A stretch of 64,000 bases of DNA from JAGGYK01 sp034716155 (GTDB lineage: Bacteria; Desulfobacterota; Desulfomonilia; UBA1062), in assembly GCA_034716155.1 (NCBI GenBank), contig JAYEFR010000053.1, positions 1 through 64,000 on the forward strand, read 5' to 3'. Within the stretch, counting starts at the first letter, position 1. The number at the start of each line of letters is the position of its first letter. Below are positions 1-8,363 of the stretch, in pieces. A program made the position numbers and the translations under genes. The notes under the pieces were generated by a model, which worked only from the letters and a program-made list of their open reading frames with translations, ran no database searches and was not told the origin of the DNA.

Positions 1-1
1 T

Positions 2-118
2 TTTTTGGTTCCATATTTGTCTGAGGTCTTCTTTCATGTAGTATGCAGTGGCAAGGGGTTTGTTAAGGCTCAGGGCTTCCTCTAAGCGTCCACGCTCATC
101 GTATTCATCTGTGAGATT
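2..118 (-). mobile_element. ISL3-family transposase fragment
   Basis: Reading the minus strand from 118 to 2 gives 39 open codons that include the segments RLEEALSLNKPLATAYYMKE and DLRQIWNQ. This resembles the central part of ISL3 (IS204/IS1001) transposases, where a 'LNxPLATAYYLKEdLRqfW' stretch lies in the DDE domain. The fragment runs off the left window edge and ends abruptly at about 118, three bases before the start of an unrelated transposase fragment on the other strand. It is a truncated remnant or one side of an insertion. The assignment rests on motif memory over a short stretch. Confidence 0.65.
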
Positions 119-121
119 TTC

Positions 122-529
122 TTGCGCACCAATAGAAAGGAACTGAAAGAACAACAGATATGGAATATCTACAATATGCTTACCGACATAGAAGATGCCT
201 TTCGCTGCATGAAGTCTGAATTGGGATTTAGGCCAATCCATCATCAGAAAGAGAAAAGGGCGGATGGACATATATTCATTACCATCATTGCCTATCACAT
301 CTTGCACACCATTCGATTCAAACTACGGAGGCATTCAATACATCTTAGCTGGACCACTATTCGTGACCAGCTATCCACCCAGGTAAGAATAACAACTACT
401 ATGAAAAGAAAAGCCGGCAAGATGATCCACATAAGAAAATCTTCCCAGGCTGAATTATTTCATAAGAAAATCTATGACGCTTTGAATCTGCCTTATCAAC
501 CCGGAAAAACAGTAAAGACAATCTTATGA
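122..529 (+). mobile_element. IS1634-type transposase, C-terminal fragment
   Basis: The 135-residue product carries the C-terminal part of an IS1634/IS4-superfamily transposase: RTNRKEL, then IWNIYNMLTDIEDAFRCMK, SELGFRPIHHQKEKR and GHIFITIIAYHILHTIR. The Glu in 'DIEDAFR' is probably the last acidic residue of the DDE catalytic triad. A complete protein of this family is over 500 residues, so about three quarters is missing from the 5' end. The TTG at 122 is only the first usable codon after the break and is probably not a true start. The fragment cannot transpose. Confidence 0.8.
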
Positions 530-605
530 AAATTGAATCTGTAGTGCCAAAATACGACTTTTGAAAAGCATAACATGCTGACTCTAAAAGAAATTTTTTG
601 GGAAG

Positions 606-1355
606 TCATGAAGTTGGGTTAAAACCTTCTTTAATAGCAAGTTCATCCATCTCAAGGGTGAGTATATCTTGAGTCTCCGGGTCCTTGGCATCTGTTACCC
701 TTAAATCTGTGACCTTTATATAATGGTTACATATCCTGCAATAATATACCCTGACTCCATCAATGCCATCTGCCTCAAAATAACCCAGTGAAGTATGATC
801 TGTATTGTTGCAAAAGGGGCACTTGATCCTGGGAAAAGACCAGCTATATCCACATATTGCACAAGATAGAGTTCTCCCCGTTTCAGAGTCAAAGGCTGTC
901 TTAGGATATGAGGAACAAAAAGGACACATGCCTTCTCGCCACTCCTTTGGAACTAAATCCTTATTGTGCTGTCTAAAGATATCCATATACCCCTTTACCA
1001 CAGCATTTATCACCATGTACACTATAATATCATTCTGACCCTTAACCTCTGGAACATGTCGCTGTGATATAAATTTTTTTATTGCATCTGCTATATCCCA
1101 TTTTGGAAAAACCCCAAACATATCCTCCCACAGTTCCTTACATATACCGGCCATAGTATCAACAGGTATCATATCCTTATCCAATATCCCTGCATCAGCA
1201 TCTTTATCTCTTGAGATATCAATTTTCGGAATGGATAGCCCTTCTAGGATTTCCCCCGCCTTCTCCCTAATCCCCTTTGCCTTGAGTATATCTTCCTTGC
1301 TTTCCGGATATGCCTCTATAATACTGTCCCAATCCATAGGGAGAAGATAAAGCAT
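606..1355 (-). CDS. fdhE: FdhE-like formate dehydrogenase accessory protein
   Basis: A 249-residue protein resembling FdhE, the cytoplasmic rubredoxin-like protein that binds and helps mature formate dehydrogenase. The C-terminal half holds four zinc- or iron-knuckle pairs: CPFCSS (about residue 144), CAICG (about 165), CPFCNN (about 179) and CRICNHY (about 205), followed by the family's KVTDLR stretch. The N-terminal half is helical and poorly conserved. An internal ATG at 1337 (MDWDSII) is an alternative start; neither site has a clear Shine-Dalgarno sequence. No formate dehydrogenase subunit lies in the window, so its partner must be elsewhere. The gene sits alone between IS remnants and a repeat-filled gap. 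Confidence 0.85.
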   Translation of the reverse strand: MLYLLPMDWDSIIEAYPESKEDILKAKGIREKAGEILEGLSIPKIDISRDKDADAGILDKDMIPVDTMAGICKELWEDMFGVFPKWDIADAIKKFISQRHVPEVKGQNDIIVYMVINAVVKGYMDIFRQHNKDLVPKEWREGMCPFCSSYPKTAFDSETGRTLSCAICGYSWSFPRIKCPFCNNTDHTSLGYFEADGIDGVRVYYCRICNHYIKVTDLRVTDAKDPETQDILTLEMDELAIKEGFNPTS

Positions 1356-1363
1356 GTTATATG

Positions 1364-1660
1364 AAAAGTAAATAGTGAACAGTGAATAGTAAAAGAAGTG
1401 TTGGGCTTTGGGTGAATGAGAATAGTCGAGAGTCGTGAGTCAAGAGTCGAAAAAACAAAAGATAAAAAATAGTTTTATGGGAAATGTTATGAAAAAGAAG
1501 GGTCGGGGATCAGGGGTCGGTTTCAATTGTCAGTAGTCCGTGGTCAGTTGTTTGTGGTATATTGGAAGGTGATCATCCTGTCCTGAGGTTTTACAACAGA
1601 CTACTGACTACTGACAAGCCTTGTAGGGGCCTTTTGCCCTTCTGCCAAAGGCGGAGGACG
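1364..1660. repeat. Mosaic of heptameric arrays and a dispersed ~75-bp repeat
   Basis: This gap contains no gene. It holds, in order, GTGAACAGTGAATAG-type units (1364-1395), AGTCGAGAGTCGTGAGTC units (1421-1450), GGGTCGGGGATCAGGGGTCGG (1500-1520), and a minus-oriented copy (1527-1612) of a repeat also found at 24915-24985 and 27372-27445, with the shared cores CCTTCCAATATACC and GACCACGGAC. The end (1618-1660) resembles the TGTAGGGGCC palindromic element. Most blocks have a 7-bp period. Confidence 0.75.
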
Positions 1661-1684
1661 TTCAAGGAACGTACCCCCTTTACT

Positions 1685-3091
1685 TCATGCCCTGGAGTCT
1701 ATCCACCTCGCATATTTAGTCATACACCCCAAGGCCTTTATTGCCTTAGGAGAAGTATTATAATAAGGGACATTATACCCTTCTGCAATCAAGGCCAATT
1801 CTCTGTTATATCTTTCTTTTGTACCATAAGACCATATCACTACAGGTTTCGTATTCTTTTTGCTAATGGCCTTAAAGACATCCTCGTAATATTCAGCCCT
1901 TAGGATATTAGTCGCATAAAGGACTACAAAGATGGTATCGACATTATTATCCTGCATAAAGACATCTATACACCTTGTATAAAAGTTAAATATTTCAAGT
2001 CCAAAAGCAGCAGTAGCCGGCCCAAGGTCAACAGGGTTTCTACCAAGCAAGGGATTGATTTGGTTGAGTTGCCTTTTACTCTCCTCAGATATATCTGCAA
2101 GCACAAGTCCATGTCTCTTAGCATCATCTATGGTCAAAATACTGTTAGCACCTGATAACGTGATAATGCCAAGACGATTCCCCTTTGGAAGCGGCTGATA
2201 TATGAATGCCTTGGCGCAATCCAAAAGATCTTCATACTCGTCTACCCTTACGACCCCGGTTTGTTTGAAAAGCCCATCATAGATCATATCGTCTCCAGCC
2301 ATCGAGCCCGTATGAGATGCCACAGCCCTGGCAGCATCTGCTGATTTGCCTGACTTAAGACATAAAATCGGCTTTTTCTTAGAAACCCTTTTTGCCACAT
2401 CTATAAAGTCTCTCCCTTTTTTAATATTCTCAATGTACATGGAGATCACCTTTGTATCTTCATCTTCTTCAAGATATTCAAGGCAGTCTGTCTCATTTAC
2501 GTCACACATATTCCCTAAATCAAAAATCTTGTTTATCCCAAATGTATAATCATCAAAAGGAAGCGCCTGAGGCCCATATATCCCTGTCTGGGATATAATA
2601 GATAAAGGTCCCTTTTTTATGGCGTCATATCCCTTTTCATACGGTATTGTGCTAACCCCTTTGATATTATCGACAACACCCACGGTATTAGGACCTATAA
2701 TGCGCATCTTGAAGGATCCGGCTATCTCAACCAGCTCATCCTGCCGTTTTCTTCCTTCAGACCCTATCTCTCCAAAGCCATCTGAAACCACAACAACAGC
2801 TTTAACCCCTTTCTCACCACATTCCCTCATCACCTGGGGAACATATTTGTAAGATGTCATGATAACAGCAAGCTCGATGCATCCCGGCACATCTTTAATA
2901 TTTGGAAATACCTTAATCCCCATGGTCTCTTTCAAAGATGGATTAACGGGATAGATAGTCCCTTTATAAGGAAAGCCAAGCAGGTCCTTGATTATAATCC
3001 CGCCGCCGAAAAACCATCCTTCCTTTACTGTCCCGATCAAGGCAATACTCTTTGGATTGAGAAAGTGATCAAGCAGATGTCTCTTACTCAT
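1685..3091 (-). CDS. ADP-forming acyl-CoA synthetase, alpha-subunit type
   Basis: A 468-residue protein with the order CoA-binding Rossmann domain (NPKSIALIGT near residue 12, IYPVNPS near 46), succinyl-CoA-synthetase-like flavodoxin domain, and the SHTGSMAGDD motif near residue 265 that carries the family's phosphorylated His. This is the architecture of the alpha subunit of acetate/acyl-CoA ligase (ADP-forming), which couples acyl-CoA hydrolysis to ATP synthesis in anaerobes. The ATP-grasp beta part is absent here and no beta gene lies next to it, so it either pairs with a distant subunit or has diverged. The start is supported by GAGGAG 7 nt upstream of the ATG. The acyl substrate cannot be told from sequence. 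Confidence 0.82.
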   Translation of the reverse strand: MSKRHLLDHFLNPKSIALIGTVKEGWFFGGGIIIKDLLGFPYKGTIYPVNPSLKETMGIKVFPNIKDVPGCIELAVIMTSYKYVPQVMRECGEKGVKAVVVVSDGFGEIGSEGRKRQDELVEIAGSFKMRIIGPNTVGVVDNIKGVSTIPYEKGYDAIKKGPLSIISQTGIYGPQALPFDDYTFGINKIFDLGNMCDVNETDCLEYLEEDEDTKVISMYIENIKKGRDFIDVAKRVSKKKPILCLKSGKSADAARAVASHTGSMAGDDMIYDGLFKQTGVVRVDEYEDLLDCAKAFIYQPLPKGNRLGIITLSGANSILTIDDAKRHGLVLADISEESKRQLNQINPLLGRNPVDLGPATAAFGLEIFNFYTRCIDVFMQDNNVDTIFVVLYATNILRAEYYEDVFKAISKKNTKPVVIWSYGTKERYNRELALIAEGYNVPYYNTSPKAIKALGCMTKYARWIDSRA

Positions 3092-3186
3092 AATAAAACT
3101 CCTCTATGTGTAATAATGTAATCTATACTATTATCCCTGTTTACATATTGATGATCTACAAGAAAGTCAAAGTTTTACTTCTTATA

Positions 3187-3219
3187 TAGCTGAATGCTGA
3201 TAGCTGAAAGCTGATCTTT
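3187..3219. repeat. AGCTGAN heptamer array
   Basis: Four consecutive 7-bp units of the type AGCTGAA / TGCTGAT / AGCTGAA / AGCTGAT lie between alr and the acyl-CoA synthetase gene. The unit length matches the other intergenic arrays in the window although the unit sequence differs. Confidence 0.7.
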
Positions 3220-3231
3220 TAGAAACGTCTT

Positions 3232-4341
3232 TTAGTAGACATTAGAATAGGTACGGACTACCCTCCGGCTCATATTACAGGTTATCTCATATGGTATGGT
3301 GTCACACCAGGATGCAACTGTCTCGGCGGTAATAATATCCTTTCCGAAGAGTATAACCTCCTGGCCTACAGGATACAGATCATCCCCCAGATCTATAAGG
3401 ATCTGATCCATACACACCCTGCCTACAACCGGATAGGTTTTGCCTTGTATAATTACCCTGGCTTTATTGGACAAAGCCCTGAAATAGCCATCTGCATACC
3501 CTACAGGTAGGGTGGCAATATATGTATCACTCTTTGTCTTATATGTAAGGCCATAAGATAGTGCAGTTCCCTTTTTTACCCTCTTTATAAACATAATGCT
3601 TGTCTTTAGTGTCATGGCAGGTATTACATCCAGTCTTTTTGATATATCTTGAGACGGATAAAGCCCATAGCATAACAGTCCTGGCCTTACCATGTCCATA
3701 TACGACTTGGATACATTGAGTATAGCCCCGGAATTTGCGCAGTGTCTTATACCCACATCCATACCGAGCCTATTTGCTTCATTTATCATATGACCAAATA
3801 CCTCTATTTGATGAATGGTAAAGGTTTTATCCTTTGTATCTGCTACAGGGAAATGGGTATATACACCTCCAATTTGGACCTCTTTTATCTCTGAAATATA
3901 CCTTAGAACCTCCAAGGCCTCGTTTGCTAGGAGCCCTAGCCTTCCCATGCCGGTATCTACCTTCAGGTGTACATAAATTGTCCTTTCCCTTCTTCGGGCG
4001 CCGGATACAAATGCATCCATTCCGGAGGTGTCTACTATGGTAGGTGTAAGATTATACTCAAAGAGGGCATCGATATCATCCCCGGAGCCGTCTGCCAGAC
4101 CAAAAACAAGTATGGGTAGCCCAATCCCTGCATCCCTAAGCTCAATAGCCTCCTCTATGCTCGTCACACCAAACATATCCGCCAGATGTCTTTTTTCAAC
4201 AAACTTACCCACTTCACGAGCACCATGGCCATATGCATCCGCCTTTATAACCATCATGAACCTGACTCCGGTCAGACCTTTTATCTCCTCGATGTTATGT
4301 TTTATTGCAGACAAATCTATATCTACCACCGTAGGTCGCAT
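3232..4341 (-). CDS. alr: Alanine racemase
   Basis: A 369-residue fold-type III PLP enzyme that interconverts L- and D-alanine for peptidoglycan. The PLP lysine is in VIKADAYGHG near residue 33, and the catalytic tyrosine on the second face is likely in ALSYGLTYKT near residue 265. RPGLLCYGLYP and VGRVCMDQ are also typical. The length is normal. It begins 8 nt after the ftsZ stop on the same strand and so forms the tail of the dcw operon, a sensible place because D-Ala supplies MurF through D-Ala-D-Ala. No ddl gene is present in the window, although many dcw clusters have one. Confidence 0.95.
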   Translation of the reverse strand: MRPTVVDIDLSAIKHNIEEIKGLTGVRFMMVIKADAYGHGAREVGKFVEKRHLADMFGVTSIEEAIELRDAGIGLPILVFGLADGSGDDIDALFEYNLTPTIVDTSGMDAFVSGARRRERTIYVHLKVDTGMGRLGLLANEALEVLRYISEIKEVQIGGVYTHFPVADTKDKTFTIHQIEVFGHMINEANRLGMDVGIRHCANSGAILNVSKSYMDMVRPGLLCYGLYPSQDISKRLDVIPAMTLKTSIMFIKRVKKGTALSYGLTYKTKSDTYIATLPVGYADGYFRALSNKARVIIQGKTYPVVGRVCMDQILIDLGDDLYPVGQEVILFGKDIITAETVASWCDTIPYEITCNMSRRVVRTYSNVY

Positions 4342-4349
4342 TTAATATC

Positions 4350-5519
4350 CTAATCCGCCTTTTTGCGTAAGAATGTAGGGACATTATATTCTTCCTCATC
4401 CAATATGCTATCATCCACTACCCTTCCCATCTTTATTACCTCTTTTTCTTTTTTCTCCTCTTGCTTCCTTATAAATGCTGGTTTGTCATAATTTATCATG
4501 GTAGCGTCATGCATATCTGTAGCTGTAGCATAAGCCGACTCTGGCCGAGAAAGAACTACAGGTTTGGAACCAAAGCCCGTTGCAATCACTGTGATCGCCA
4601 ACTCATCCTTTATGCCCTCATCTATAACCATTCCCCATATTATATTTGCATCCTCATGTGCAGCGCTTTGAATCAAGGAAGATGCTTCCTTTATCTCATC
4701 CATTGTAACGCCGGTACCTGCTGTAATATTTATAAGCAGCCCCTTTGCTCCGTTTATGTCCATATCTTCTAACAGCGGGCTGGAAATAGCCCCCTGGGCG
4801 GCCTCTTCGGCCATATTTTCGCCTACACCTACCCCTATGCCCATTAAGGCCTTTCCTCTTTCACACATCACGGCCTTTACATCATTAAAATCTACATTTA
4901 TCAGTCCTGTATTATTGACTAGATCAGATATTCCTTTTACTGCATTAAGTAAGATTTCATCCGCCTTTCTAAAGGCATCTAACATAGGCAGACTCTTACC
5001 TCCAATGCTTAATAAGCGATTGTTGGGTATTACAATTAAGGCATCTACATTTTCTGACAATTCCTTCTCACCCCCCTGGGCTTGCTTCATCTTCCTTTTA
5101 CCCTCAAATGGGAAAGGCTTTGTTGCTACAGCCACTGTGAGAGCACCTAGGTCACGAGCTATACGGGCTATTATGGGTGATGCTCCAGTGCCTGTTCCTC
5201 CCCCAAGCCCGGCAGTAACAAAGACCATGTCCGCACCCTCCAATGATGCCCTGATCTCCTCTTCACTTTCTTCGGCAGCACTGCGACCTGTTTCAGGATT
5301 ACCACCTGCCCCAAGGCCTTTGGTAAGGTTAGCTCCCAACTGGACACGAATCGAGGACATAGATGCCTTTAATGCCTGCATATCTGTATTAGATACCAGA
5401 AAATCCACACCCCCAATGTGAGAGCTGATCATATTGTTGACCGCATTACAACCACATCCACCTACCCCTATCACCTTAATCCTTGCACCGACCTGATCTG
5501 GTTCTTTTAATTCAAACAT
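4350..5519 (-). CDS. ftsZ: Cell division GTPase FtsZ
   Basis: Tubulin-like GTPase that forms the Z ring. The signature loop GLGGGTGTGASP lies near residue 105, with the N-terminal nucleotide-binding GVGGCGCNAVNNM near residue 15. After a short linker the C-terminal conserved peptide reads EEYNVPTFLRKK, the docking site for FtsA. I chose the ATG at 5519 (MFELKEPDQ), giving 389 residues, because GGGAGGG precedes it by about 6 nt. A longer reading frame to 5639 would overlap ftsA and adds 40 residues with no family similarity. The gene starts 16 nt after the ftsA stop and precedes alr. Confidence 0.97.
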   Translation of the reverse strand: MFELKEPDQVGARIKVIGVGGCGCNAVNNMISSHIGGVDFLVSNTDMQALKASMSSIRVQLGANLTKGLGAGGNPETGRSAAEESEEEIRASLEGADMVFVTAGLGGGTGTGASPIIARIARDLGALTVAVATKPFPFEGKRKMKQAQGGEKELSENVDALIVIPNNRLLSIGGKSLPMLDAFRKADEILLNAVKGISDLVNNTGLINVDFNDVKAVMCERGKALMGIGVGVGENMAEEAAQGAISSPLLEDMDINGAKGLLINITAGTGVTMDEIKEASSLIQSAAHEDANIIWGMVIDEGIKDELAITVIATGFGSKPVVLSRPESAYATATDMHDATMINYDKPAFIRKQEEKKEKEVIKMGRVVDDSILDEEEYNVPTFLRKKAD

Positions 5520-5535
5520 GTATACCCTCCCTTTC

Positions 5536-6750
5536 TTAAAAGGCCTCTTTGATCCATTGCAGGATCCTCTCGAAAAAAGAAGGCCCCTTTGATTTATGGG
5601 TGTATGGAGACTTGCCTGCCCCATATAGGCATAGTCCAACTACTGTAGCGTAGGCAGGATCCTTCACTAATTCCACCAACCCCTTTACCCCCCTTGGCAA
5701 TCCTACCCTGACCGGCATATGCAGGATGCCCTCTGCCAAATCCGCCACTCCCTCTAAGGAAGAGGCCCCCCCTGTAAGAACAAGCCCGGCAGAAGCTTGA
5801 TCTGCAAGCCCTGTTCCCCTGATCTCTGTATAGACAAGCTTAAACAATTCTTCTACCCTGGACTCTATGATCTCTGCCAAAACCCTCCTGGAAACAATAT
5901 TAACACTATCCCCACCAATAGAAGGCACCTCTATCTGTTCATCATCAGACACCTGAGCAGCAATTGCATGCCCATATTTTATCTTTAATCTCTCTGCCTC
6001 TGCTATCGGTGTGCGCAACCCTACTGCTATATCATTCGTTACATGATCTCCTCCTAAGGCAAGTACTGCGGTATGTCTGATCGATCCCCTGTCGAATATA
6101 GCTATATCCGTAGTGCCACCCCCGATATCTATGAGTATGACTCCCAACTTTTTTTCGTCCGGGGTAAGAATTGCTGATGAGGATGCTAACTGCTGCAATA
6201 CTATATCAGAGACACCAAGACCAGCCTTCTGCGCACACTTGGTAATGTTACTTACCGCCGCCACTGAACTGGTAACTATGTGTACCATGACCTCTAACCT
6301 GGACCCGGCCATACCAACAGGATCTTCGATACCGGTTATATCATCAACAGCAAACTCTTGAGGCAGCACATGGATGATTTCCATGCCGGCAGGTTTTACA
6401 AAGTCTTTTGCCTGTTCTATTACGCGCCTTTTATCACTTGAGATTATCTCATCACCCTTTATAGCAATGACACCATTAGTACTTACCCCCTGAATCTGGC
6501 CACCGGCTATCCCTGTGTATATATCATCAATCCTGATACCAGCCATGCGTTCTGCATCTTCTACACTATGTTTTATAGCATTAACGGTTTGCTCCATGTT
6601 CACTACTAATCCTCGCCTGAGCCCTTTTGATTCAGATAAACCAAATCCTATAATCTCCAGTTCATCGCTATCACTTACCTCTGTAATCAGACAACAGATC
6701 TTGCTGGTACCTATATCAAGACCAACTATAATCCTATCTCTTGTTGCCAT
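5536..6750 (-). CDS. ftsA: Cell division protein FtsA
   Basis: Actin-fold ATPase that tethers FtsZ to the membrane and recruits later division proteins. Motifs include the phosphate-1 loop VGLDIGTSKICCLI (residues 8-21), the phosphate-2 segment GVILIDIGGGTTDIAIF near 205, and the adenosine segment GLVLTGGASSLEG near 323. The last residues, SFFERILQWIKEAF, form the amphipathic membrane-targeting helix. At 404 residues the length is normal. It lies between ftsQ (7-nt gap) and ftsZ in the usual order. Confidence 0.97.
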   Translation of the reverse strand: MATRDRIIVGLDIGTSKICCLITEVSDSDELEIIGFGLSESKGLRRGLVVNMEQTVNAIKHSVEDAERMAGIRIDDIYTGIAGGQIQGVSTNGVIAIKGDEIISSDKRRVIEQAKDFVKPAGMEIIHVLPQEFAVDDITGIEDPVGMAGSRLEVMVHIVTSSVAAVSNITKCAQKAGLGVSDIVLQQLASSSAILTPDEKKLGVILIDIGGGTTDIAIFDRGSIRHTAVLALGGDHVTNDIAVGLRTPIAEAERLKIKYGHAIAAQVSDDEQIEVPSIGGDSVNIVSRRVLAEIIESRVEELFKLVYTEIRGTGLADQASAGLVLTGGASSLEGVADLAEGILHMPVRVGLPRGVKGLVELVKDPAYATVVGLCLYGAGKSPYTHKSKGPSFFERILQWIKEAF

Positions 6751-6757
6751 AGTTAAC

Positions 6758-7534
6758 TTAAGCCCCCTTGCCTGTAAATCTCAATATAACCTTATCATCA
6801 AAACTTAGGTCTATGAGTGTCCTGTGCCCAAGTGAAATTTTTCTCATTACAACAAGCGCTCTGTCTATCCTTGATATATCTACGTCACCCCAAAATCCCA
6901 TACAAACCCCACTAGATAATCCGATCTCTATCCTTTCTCCCCTGCCAAAATTCATATCCTTTACTAAAACGCCCCTATGCTCAAGATAGCGAACTGCCTT
7001 TATCCCCTCCTTAAGCAGCGCTCTTCCCTGGTCTGTATCAAAGGCCACACACTCCCCTCCCCTTATTACCAACCCAGAGAAATCCCTAGGCGCGGATACA
7101 AATATCTTCCCCTCTTTGGATATCAGATATCTCTTATCTCCAATTATCACACAGGCAACAGGGACATATTCTTCTATCTCCACACTAACAGATGCAGGGA
7201 TAAATCTCCTTTTTATCTTCACGGCCTTTGCCCATGGATGCGCTTCTAGTCTCTGTCTTGCAAGAGTCATATCCCAGGAGAATATATTATCTCCCTGATC
7301 CAGGCCAAGCATCGATAACACCTCATCTTCTGTAAGATGAGGTGTCTTCTTAATGTGTATGAAATTTACATGAAAAACCTCGGCAGTAGAGACGTATATT
7401 ACCGCACATAAAACCATCATGGTGATAGAGGCACATAAGGTAACCCAGATGGAAAACCTTAATACATTATTAATATGGGATCTTCTTTTCTTTGAAGATC
7501 GAACTTTGACCCTTGGCTTGTAATCCTTAACCAA
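6758..7534 (-). CDS. ftsQ: Cell division protein FtsQ
   Basis: Bitopic inner-membrane protein of the FtsQBL divisome subcomplex. A basic N-terminus (KVRSSKKRR) is followed by one membrane segment at about residues 27-48, a POTRA domain (FHVNFIHIKKTPHLTEDEV, about 53-120) and a beta domain. The start is a TTG at 7534. It has AGGAGGT 8 nt upstream, inside the end of murB, which makes TTG convincing and implies translational coupling to murB across an 8-nt overlap. The length of 258 residues is typical. Confidence 0.92.
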   Translation of the reverse strand: MVKDYKPRVKVRSSKKRRSHINNVLRFSIWVTLCASITMMVLCAVIYVSTAEVFHVNFIHIKKTPHLTEDEVLSMLGLDQGDNIFSWDMTLARQRLEAHPWAKAVKIKRRFIPASVSVEIEEYVPVACVIIGDKRYLISKEGKIFVSAPRDFSGLVIRGGECVAFDTDQGRALLKEGIKAVRYLEHRGVLVKDMNFGRGERIEIGLSSGVCMGFWGDVDISRIDRALVVMRKISLGHRTLIDLSFDDKVILRFTGKGA

Positions 7535-8363
7535 TTATAGCTACCTCCTCTTGAAGCTCTATCCCAAACTTATCCCTTACACGTTCTTTGATGACCTTTA
7601 TCAATGCCTTGATGTCAGATGTAGTAGCACTGCCTTGATTCATGATAAAATTTGCATGGCGATCAGAAACAACCGCACCCCCTACCCTGAAACCTTTTAG
7701 CCCTGCCTGATCTATGAGGTATCCGGCAGACATCTCTTCCGTGTTCATAAATATAGAGCCGCTACTATATCCCTTTGGTTGATTTCTTCTATTGCCTAAA
7801 ACAAGTTCAATGTTCTTCTTAACAATATTAGGACTTGCTTGATTTAAGAAAAAATGCGCTCCAATAATAACGGCCTTAGTCGGAATACCACCGCATCGAT
7901 AGCCATAATTCAGATATTCCTTTCCTATTGTATGAATCCCTTCTTTGTCCACAATTTCTATAGAGGCCACCCTTTCCATAATTGCCTTATCTTTAGTCCC
8001 GGCATTCATATATAATGCACCACCTGTCTTACCCGGAATACCAGCTACAAACTCCAGGCCGGGAAGCCCGCCCCTGACACAAAAATCAAGGAGCCCTGAT
8101 AAAGGTGTTGCCGAACCAACATATATACTATCCCCATCTTTTCTTATAAAATTAAATTTATCCCCTAACCTTATTACAGGGATGTTGATCTCGCCATCTT
8201 CAAATATGGTATTGGTCCCGCCTCCCATCACGAAAAATTCTTCATGGGTAGATAACAGAGAAAGCAACTCCTTTGTAGAATCTGCTTCGAAAAGATACTC
8301 TATCTTCCCACCACAGTGCATAGAGGTAATACTACTTGCACTTACGTCATTAAGCTCTCTCAT
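7527..8363 (-). CDS. murB: UDP-N-acetylenolpyruvoylglucosamine reductase MurB
   Basis: FAD enzyme that reduces the enolpyruvyl group to give UDP-MurNAc. FAD-binding segments VMGGGTNTIF and GLPGLEFVAGIPGKTGGALYM are present, as is the YRCGG stretch. SSGSIFMN carries the catalytic serine position (usual GSxFKNP). The missing Tyr-loop insertion indicates the shorter, type II MurB. I chose the ATG at 8363 (MRELNDVS; 278 residues) because it overlaps the murC stop as ATGA and has GGAG 8-9 nt upstream. A longer frame to 8399 would overlap murC by 40 nt. Confidence 0.95.
   Translation of the reverse strand: MRELNDVSASSITSMHCGGKIEYLFEADSTKELLSLLSTHEEFFVMGGGTNTIFEDGEINIPVIRLGDKFNFIRKDGDSIYVGSATPLSGLLDFCVRGGLPGLEFVAGIPGKTGGALYMNAGTKDKAIMERVASIEIVDKEGIHTIGKEYLNYGYRCGGIPTKAVIIGAHFFLNQASPNIVKKNIELVLGNRRNQPKGYSSGSIFMNTEEMSAGYLIDQAGLKGFRVGGAVVSDRHANFIMNQGSATTSDIKALIKVIKERVRDKFGIELQEEVAIIG

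Noticed and set aside
1562..1903. 113-codon plus-strand frame
   Set aside because: It is composed of repeat sequence and antisense of the acyl-CoA synthetase 3' end, with no start signal.
1685..3091. Complete acetate-CoA ligase
   Set aside because: The ATP-grasp domain is absent and no beta-subunit gene is adjacent, so only the alpha-type part is present.
4756..5421. 221-codon open frame on the plus strand opposite ftsZ
   Set aside because: It is a shadow of a strongly conserved gene; the product is low-complexity Ser/Pro-rich and has no ribosome-binding site.
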